Shown here piece after piece: positions 13,749 through 17,501 of a stretch of 17,501 bases of DNA. The position numbers were made by a program, and so were the translations under genes. Under the pieces are notes generated by a model that saw only the letters and a program-made list of their open reading frames with translations, did no database searches and was not told the DNA's origin. Location of the stretch: contig DASXHZ010000071.1 of NCBI GenBank assembly GCA_036488085.1, positions 1 through 17,501 on the forward strand. Direction: 5' to 3'. The DNA is from DASXHZ01 sp036488085. GTDB taxonomy: Bacteria; Acidobacteriota; Thermoanaerobaculia; Gp7-AA8. The stretch's first letter is position 1. Each line of letters starts with the position of its first letter.

Positions 13749-13881
13749 TCAACTGGAAGATCAGCACGATCACCGCGATGACGAGCAGGATGTGAATCAG
13801 CCCGCCGCCGACATGAAACGCGAATCCGCCGAGCCACAGGATCAGCAGGATGACGATGATGAGCCAGAGCAGATTCCCCAT
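13726..13881 (-). CDS. lmo0937/DUF5670-family small membrane protein
   Basis: This 51-aa gene reads MGNLLWLIIVILLILWLG at its start, then GFAFHVGGGLIHILLVIA (19-36), and ends TGRRSI. The pattern of a first hydrophobic helix, a G-F-HxxGGLIH turn, a second helix and a GRR end matches the DUF5670/lmo0937 family of tiny membrane proteins, which has no known function. Two transmembrane helices are about 4-18 and 27-45. The stop lies 23 bases inside the end of the convergent BtpA gene. No Shine-Dalgarno sequence is visible. The family match is from recall of its motif and is strong for such a short protein. Confidence 0.8.
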   Translation of the reverse strand: MGNLLWLIIVILLILWLGGFAFHVGGGLIHILLVIAVIVLIFQLITGRRSI

Positions 13882-13929
13882 GCCGGCGAACTCAGCACGT
13901 CCCGTGCCCGGGTGTCCTACACTGGAAGC

Positions 13930-14297
13930 ATGGACGATACGAGAGGGTCTTCTCGCTCGCCCTGGACCTACCCCAGCACGAACGCGCTGAGCTCGCGGCG
14001 CGCTTGTTGGAGAGCCTCGATGGCCCCGATGAAGATGGCGAAGAGGCGTGGGCGCAGGAGATCGAGCGCCGCTGCAGGGCTCTCGACAACGGCGAGGCGT
14101 CGACTGCGAGCTGGGAAGAGTTTAGGGCGCGAATTGAACGAGACATCTTCGGCCCGCTGAATAAGGCAGTCCAGCTAAGCTCGTTTGCGCAGACAGAGAT
14201 CGATCACTACATTCGACGTTATCAACTCCAGTCGTCAGGACTCGCACATATGAGCCGGCGGCCGACCTATTGGCGTTCTCGCTTGTCGAATGAGTGA
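13930..14297 (+). pseudogene. Decayed toxin-antitoxin remnant (CHP02574-type antitoxin, possible ParE/RelE start)
   Basis: The frame containing 14004 reads LDLPQHERAELAARLLESLD from 13962 and continues with EEAWAQEIERRCRALDNGEA and WEEFRARI. This is the pattern of the addiction-module antitoxin family CHP02574. There is no ATG, GTG or good TTG start in that frame before the conserved part. The nearest ATG (13930) is in another frame, so a frameshift is likely. After the antitoxin region the same frame runs into FAQTEIDHYIRRYQLQSSGLA, which resembles the N-terminus of a ParE/RelE toxin (YYExQxxGLG type), then loses similarity and stops at 14297. The toxin core is absent. The antitoxin part is well supported; the toxin part is tentative. 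A sequencing error at the frameshift cannot be excluded. Confidence 0.5.
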
Positions 14298-14312
14298 AAC
14301 GTCATCCCCTGC

Positions 14313-15221
14313 ATGACAAAAATCGTTCGCCGCGCCTGGTTCGTCGCAGCCATCGTGCTGGTCCTCGGAGGAATCGTCTACCTCCGCCCTCTCATCGTCT
14401 TTGGCGTCGTTCGCCACGGATGGATCTTCGCGCATGGTTTCCGCGGACGCGAGACGCGCGTGGGATCCAGTGGCGCTCTATGGCGCATCCATTACTACAC
14501 CGGCGGTGACGGTCCGCCGGTCGTGCTCGTTCATGGTCTCGCGAGCAGGGCGGACGACTGGGGGCCGCTGCTTCCGACGCTCGCCGCCCATCACCGCGTC
14601 TACGCGCTCGACCTCCTCGGGTACGGCAGTTCCAACAGACCTCACGTCGACTATTCGATCGCGCTCGAGACCGACGTCGTTCGCGGCTTTCTCGACTCGC
14701 TGAACATCCAGCGAACGGATCTCATCGGCGTCTCGATGGGCGGATGGATCGCGCTGAAGCTCGCCGCCGAACATCCGGAGCGCGTTCGCAAGCTCGTCCT
14801 CATCGACAGCGCCGGATTCAACTTCCCGACGACGCTCACCGCTGACTCCTTCACACCACACAACGTCGAAGAGCTCCAGAAGCTGATCGACCTGCAGACC
14901 GACCGCGCGCCGCACATTCCCCCGTTCGTGGCCCGCGACTTCCTGCGCGTCAACCGCGAGCACGCCTGGATCCTGAAGTCGCAGTTCACCTCGATGCTCT
15001 CGCGCCGCGACCTGATGGATGGCCGTGTCTCCCGCGTCACCATGCCGACACTCCTCCTCTGGGGAACGCGCGACCTCCTCACGCCGTACTCCCTCGGCGT
15101 CCGCATGCAGCACGAGCTCCCCAACGCGCGCCTCGTTCCGCTCGCCGGCTGCGGTCACCTCGCGATCGTCGACTGCAAGGCGAAGGCGTGGCCGGAGATC
15201 GACCGGTTCCTGAGCGAGTAG
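14313..15221 (+). CDS. Membrane-anchored alpha/beta hydrolase
   Basis: The 302-aa protein starts with a basic segment and one transmembrane helix (about 9-30). The alpha/beta hydrolase domain starts near residue 65. The oxyanion-hole motif is HGLAS (74-78). The nucleophile is Ser141 in GVSMGG (139-144), the acid is Asp254 in LLWGTRDLLTP, and the base is His282 in AGCGHLAIVD. The family covers esterases, lipases, epoxide hydrolases and others; the substrate is not readable. The domain is probably held on the cytoplasmic membrane, most likely on the outer face as for signal-anchor proteins. The stop is directly followed by array E. Confidence 0.9.
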   Translation: MTKIVRRAWFVAAIVLVLGGIVYLRPLIVFGVVRHGWIFAHGFRGRETRVGSSGALWRIHYYTGGDGPPVVLVHGLASRADDWGPLLPTLAAHHRVYALDLLGYGSSNRPHVDYSIALETDVVRGFLDSLNIQRTDLIGVSMGGWIALKLAAEHPERVRKLVLIDSAGFNFPTTLTADSFTPHNVEELQKLIDLQTDRAPHIPPFVARDFLRVNREHAWILKSQFTSMLSRRDLMDGRVSRVTMPTLLLWGTRDLLTPYSLGVRMQHELPNARLVPLAGCGHLAIVDCKAKAWPEIDRFLSE

Positions 15222-15288
15222 CCGGTGTCCAGTGGCCGGTGGCCGGTTCGAATCCGGCAACCGGCAACCGGCAACCGGCAACCGGCAA
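15222..15288. repeat. Array E: inverted 7-bp repeats (CCGGCAA) with a T-arm-like core
   Basis: The right arm is five exact CCGGCAA units (15254-15288) ending at the DUF885 stop codon. The left arm is less regular (GCCGGTG, GGCCGGTGGCCGGTT). The core GCCGG-TTCGAAT-CCGGC (15242-15258) is a perfect 5-bp stem with a 7-base loop identical to a tRNA T-loop pattern. The 67 bases exactly fill the gap between the two convergent stop codons. Confidence 0.9.
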
Positions 15289-16572
15289 CTATTTCAGCAA
15301 GTCGCTCGGCAGCCGCGGCGACGCCAGCAACTCACCAAACACCCGCCACCGCTTCTCCGGAGACGATCCCGCGTGGCGCTCGACATACTGCCGCACGAGG
15401 TCCTTGCCGAGGTTGTAGTTGATGACATAGCTGCGGTACTGGTCGAAGAACTTGATGCGTTGCCGTGCGCGGGCGGCGGTCGAGAGCGAGTACTTCTCCA
15501 GCCACTTCACCGTTTCCTCGGTCGTGATCTCGCCGTTCAGATAGCGGCGCGCGGCTTCGTTGCCGGAGTATCCGAGCTTATTCACTAGCTCCTGGATCCG
15601 GTAATACTTCGCCGCTTTCGACGCATCGAGCCCCGCGATTGGGAAGAGATGCGACTTTTCCCACTCCGCGCGTTCGTGCCCCGGAAACGCGATGTCGATC
15701 CCGTAATTCGCGCTCCCCTCGGCGATCAGCGACTGCGGGCTGAAGAGGGCGTAGACCGAGAACTCCTGCCATCCACGGTCGCGTACGAGATTCTTCTCGA
15801 GCAGCGAGTTGTAGACGTGGTGGCCGGGATACCCCTCGTGACACGCGAGGTCGATGGCTCGGTCGATGTAGATCGGCAGGTCCGTGTTGACCTGAATCAG
15901 GCTCCGGTAGTGCCCCTGGTACCAGTTGTATCCGCTCCACGACTTGTTCGTCACGTATTCGACCGTGAACGTCTCGCCGGGAGGGAGCGTCATGTGCTGC
16001 AGCGTCCGCGAGCGGCAGCCGTCGATCGCCGCCTTGAAGACGGCGTCGAGCTTGTCCTTCGGGATGACGAAGTCCTTCTTGAAGTCATCGAGCCGCGCTG
16101 CCAGAGGCCCTTTTCCAGCGAGCTCGCGATCGAGATCGCCGAGGAGCCCTTCGAAGTACGCCTCGGAATTGTGCGGCGCGACGGCGTCGTAGAGCGCCTT
16201 CGACTCCTCGTCGAACTTCAGCTTCTTTCCTTCCAGGATCTCGGTGCGCGCGAGTAGCGACTCGGTCTGGCGCGTCAGGTACTGCAGCCGGAGGCGCGCC
16301 ATCGCGTCATGTGGCGGCTGCATCGCGGTCAGCTCATCGAGCAGTGCCTTCGCGCCGTGGCGGATCTCCGCGAGCGACGGCTTCTTCTCCCGCATCGACG
16401 CCCGCCACTCCGGCGGTCCGTAGTAAGCGTCGACGTAGTCGGCATCATGCTCGCCCAACGCAAGCACCAGCTTCACGTAACTCTCCGCCGAGCGGTTCAT
16501 CGGCTTCGGATCGTACGACGACGCGCACGCGAAGAGGAGGAGAAGAACGGGAGCGAAACGCGATTTCTGCAT
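15289..16572 (-). CDS. DUF885 family lipoprotein, putative zinc peptidase
   Basis: The 427-aa precursor has a lipoprotein signal peptide with lipobox LFAC and lipidated Cys16, so it is probably anchored in a membrane facing the periplasm. The hallmark HEGYPGHH (245-252) of DUF885 resembles a metallopeptidase HExxH site, and EGSANYG follows about 40 residues later, as in relatives. Substrate and true activity are unknown. The start is the ATG at 16572; an extension to 16614 would translate a perfect hairpin repeat and push the signal peptide inside, and is rejected. A TAAACT hexamer lies 8 bases before the ATG. It is convergent with the hydrolase gene across array E and divergent from the dioxygenase gene. 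Confidence 0.88.
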   Translation of the reverse strand: MQKSRFAPVLLLLFACASSYDPKPMNRSAESYVKLVLALGEHDADYVDAYYGPPEWRASMREKKPSLAEIRHGAKALLDELTAMQPPHDAMARLRLQYLTRQTESLLARTEILEGKKLKFDEESKALYDAVAPHNSEAYFEGLLGDLDRELAGKGPLAARLDDFKKDFVIPKDKLDAVFKAAIDGCRSRTLQHMTLPPGETFTVEYVTNKSWSGYNWYQGHYRSLIQVNTDLPIYIDRAIDLACHEGYPGHHVYNSLLEKNLVRDRGWQEFSVYALFSPQSLIAEGSANYGIDIAFPGHERAEWEKSHLFPIAGLDASKAAKYYRIQELVNKLGYSGNEAARRYLNGEITTEETVKWLEKYSLSTAARARQRIKFFDQYRSYVINYNLGKDLVRQYVERHAGSSPEKRWRVFGELLASPRLPSDLLK

Positions 16573-16586
16573 CGCGGGGGAGTTTA

Positions 16587-16610
16587 AGCGCAGACAAGAG
16601 TGTCTGCGCT
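16587..16610. repeat. Perfect 10-bp hairpin upstream of the DUF885 gene
   Basis: AGCGCAGACA (16587-16596) and TGTCTGCGCT (16601-16610) pair perfectly around the loop AGAG. The hairpin is 15 bases before the DUF885 ATG and overlaps the place where a -35 element would lie. It is likely a REP-type element that landed in the divergent promoter region. The rest of the 133-base gap to the dioxygenase gene shows no clear promoter. Confidence 0.85.
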
Positions 16611-16705
16611 CCATCCCCGCTACTCGCTCTTCTTACACGTTTCTTCCCAAAGGCCATCCGCTTGCACATCGATTACCCTTGAACCGCCGCTCGCAGGGCG
16701 CATCT

Positions 16706-17467
16706 ATGAAATGCCCCGCCGTATTCGTGGCTCACGGCGCGCCGTCGCTGGCGCTGCAGGACGACGCCGTCACGCGCGCGCTCCGTACATTCGGCGAGAC
16801 GCTCGACGGCGCACGGGCGATTGCCGTCGTCTCCGCGCACTGGGAGACGCGGGCCGGCGTCCGTGTGAATGCGGTCGCGAAGCCGGAGGTCATCTACGAC
16901 TTCGGCGGCTTCGCGCCGGAGCTATACACCATGCGCTACGACGCGCCGGGCGATCCGGAGCTCGCGCGCGAGATCGCCACGATGATCGGCGCGTCACTGG
17001 AAACCGAACGCGGATGGGACCACGGCCTCTGGGTTCCGCTGACCCACATCCGTCCACGCGCCGACATCCCGGTCGTCGAGATCTCGCTGCCGGCGCCGTC
17101 GCGCGGCGACGACCTGCTGCGCCTCGGTGCCGCCCTCGCCCCGCTGCGCGATCGCGGAATCGTGGTGATGGGAACCGGCGGCATCGTCCACAACCTCCGT
17201 CGTATCAACTTCGCCGGCGTCAATGCGCCAGCCGAGGAGTGGGCGAGGGAGTTCGACACGTGGGTTGCGGAGCGAATCGAGGCGCGCGACTACGCTGCGC
17301 TGGCGCGCTACCAAGAGGCGCCGAACGCACGTGACGCCGTCCCGACGCCGGAACACTACGAGCCGATCCTCGTCGCCGCCGGTGCCGCGGGAGACGACAC
17401 GCCGCGGACGATCGTGGACGCGTTCCACTACGGAACGCTGTCGATGCGGAGTATCGCGTTCGGATAG
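16706..17467 (+). CDS. DODA-type extradiol ring-opening dioxygenase, YgiD/LigB family
   Basis: The 253-aa protein matches E. coli YgiD along its length. Matching segments include FVAHGAPSL (7-15), VVSAHWETR (41-49), YDFGGFAPELY (64-74), WDHGLWVPL (104-112), GTGGIVHNLR (156-165), PTPEHYEPIL (213-222) and HYGTLSM (241-247). Probable metal ligands are His10, His45 and one of His162 or His217. LigB-type enzymes cleave catecholic rings such as DOPA; the physiological substrate of YgiD-like proteins is often unclear. The start ATG at 16706 gives the family N-terminus; a TTG at 16679 is rejected. Only a weak AGGGCG is seen before the start. The last 34 bases of the window after the stop contain nothing recognisable. 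Confidence 0.9.
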   Translation: MKCPAVFVAHGAPSLALQDDAVTRALRTFGETLDGARAIAVVSAHWETRAGVRVNAVAKPEVIYDFGGFAPELYTMRYDAPGDPELAREIATMIGASLETERGWDHGLWVPLTHIRPRADIPVVEISLPAPSRGDDLLRLGAALAPLRDRGIVVMGTGGIVHNLRRINFAGVNAPAEEWAREFDTWVAERIEARDYAALARYQEAPNARDAVPTPEHYEPILVAAGAAGDDTPRTIVDAFHYGTLSMRSIAFG

Positions 17468-17501
17468 TATGTTTCCCTAGCGCTGTTGACCCAGCACGGG
17501 C

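Noticed and set aside
15222..15288. A tRNA gene or attachment site
   Set aside because: Only the T-arm-like stem-loop is present; no acceptor stem, anticodon arm or CCA end fits, and no integrase gene is nearby.
16573..16614. N-terminal extension of the DUF885 protein
   Set aside because: It comes from the hairpin repeat and would place the lipoprotein signal peptide inside the protein.

Overview
The window is 17.5 kb of very GC-rich bacterial chromosome. It has densely packed, short-spaced genes on both strands and no ribosomal RNA, tRNA, prophage, IS transposase or CRISPR. The mix of housekeeping genes (cysS, ruvA, a uup-type ABC-F ATPase) with secreted, redox and metabolic genes, the high GC, and intergenic spacers filled with short tandem repeats resemble soil Acidobacteriota-type genomes. 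That placement is an inference from style, not phylogeny.

Layout. 44-2137 (+): uup-like ABC-F ATPase, then a 65-aa two-helix membrane protein. 2138-2377: array A. 2378-5079 (-): MltD-like lytic transglycosylase, aldo/keto reductase, array C, PilZ-like protein. 5095-6627 (+): hemerythrin, array B, secreted Ig-like protein. 6624-7373 (-): crotonase. 7379-7493: composite palindrome. 7504-7824 (+): ABM-type monooxygenase. 7985-8965 (-): acuI-type acrylyl-CoA reductase. 9018-9752 (+): conserved hypothetical protein with a WPHHFD motif. 9749-10738 (-): secreted protein with caspase-like His and Cys motifs. 10807-12813 (-): cysS-ruvA pair. 12835-12934: array D. 12939-13748 (+): BtpA-family protein. 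13726-13881 (-): 51-aa lmo0937/DUF5670 membrane protein. 13930-14297 (+): decayed toxin-antitoxin remnant. 14313-15221 (+): membrane-anchored alpha/beta hydrolase. 15222-15288: array E. 15289-16572 (-): DUF885 lipoprotein peptidase. 16706-17467 (+): YgiD/DODA-type extradiol dioxygenase.

The genes do not form one pathway. The only convincing tight operon is cysS-ruvA (3-nt gap); the minus-strand run PilZ, AKR, lytic transglycosylase may be partly co-transcribed. Several convergent pairs overlap by 4 or 23 bases.

The most unusual content is non-coding. Five intergenic spacers consist of 7- or 8-bp tandem repeats arranged as two inverted arms around a hairpin core. All five have the same polarity (GTT-containing arm first, AAC-containing arm second). 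They use three unrelated unit sequences and fill the spacer almost from gene to gene whatever the gene orientation. Other hairpin elements lie inside uup, between the crotonase and ABM genes, after ruvA and before the DUF885 gene. Several genes also carry a -10-like hexamer only 7-9 nt before the ATG, suggesting leaderless transcripts.
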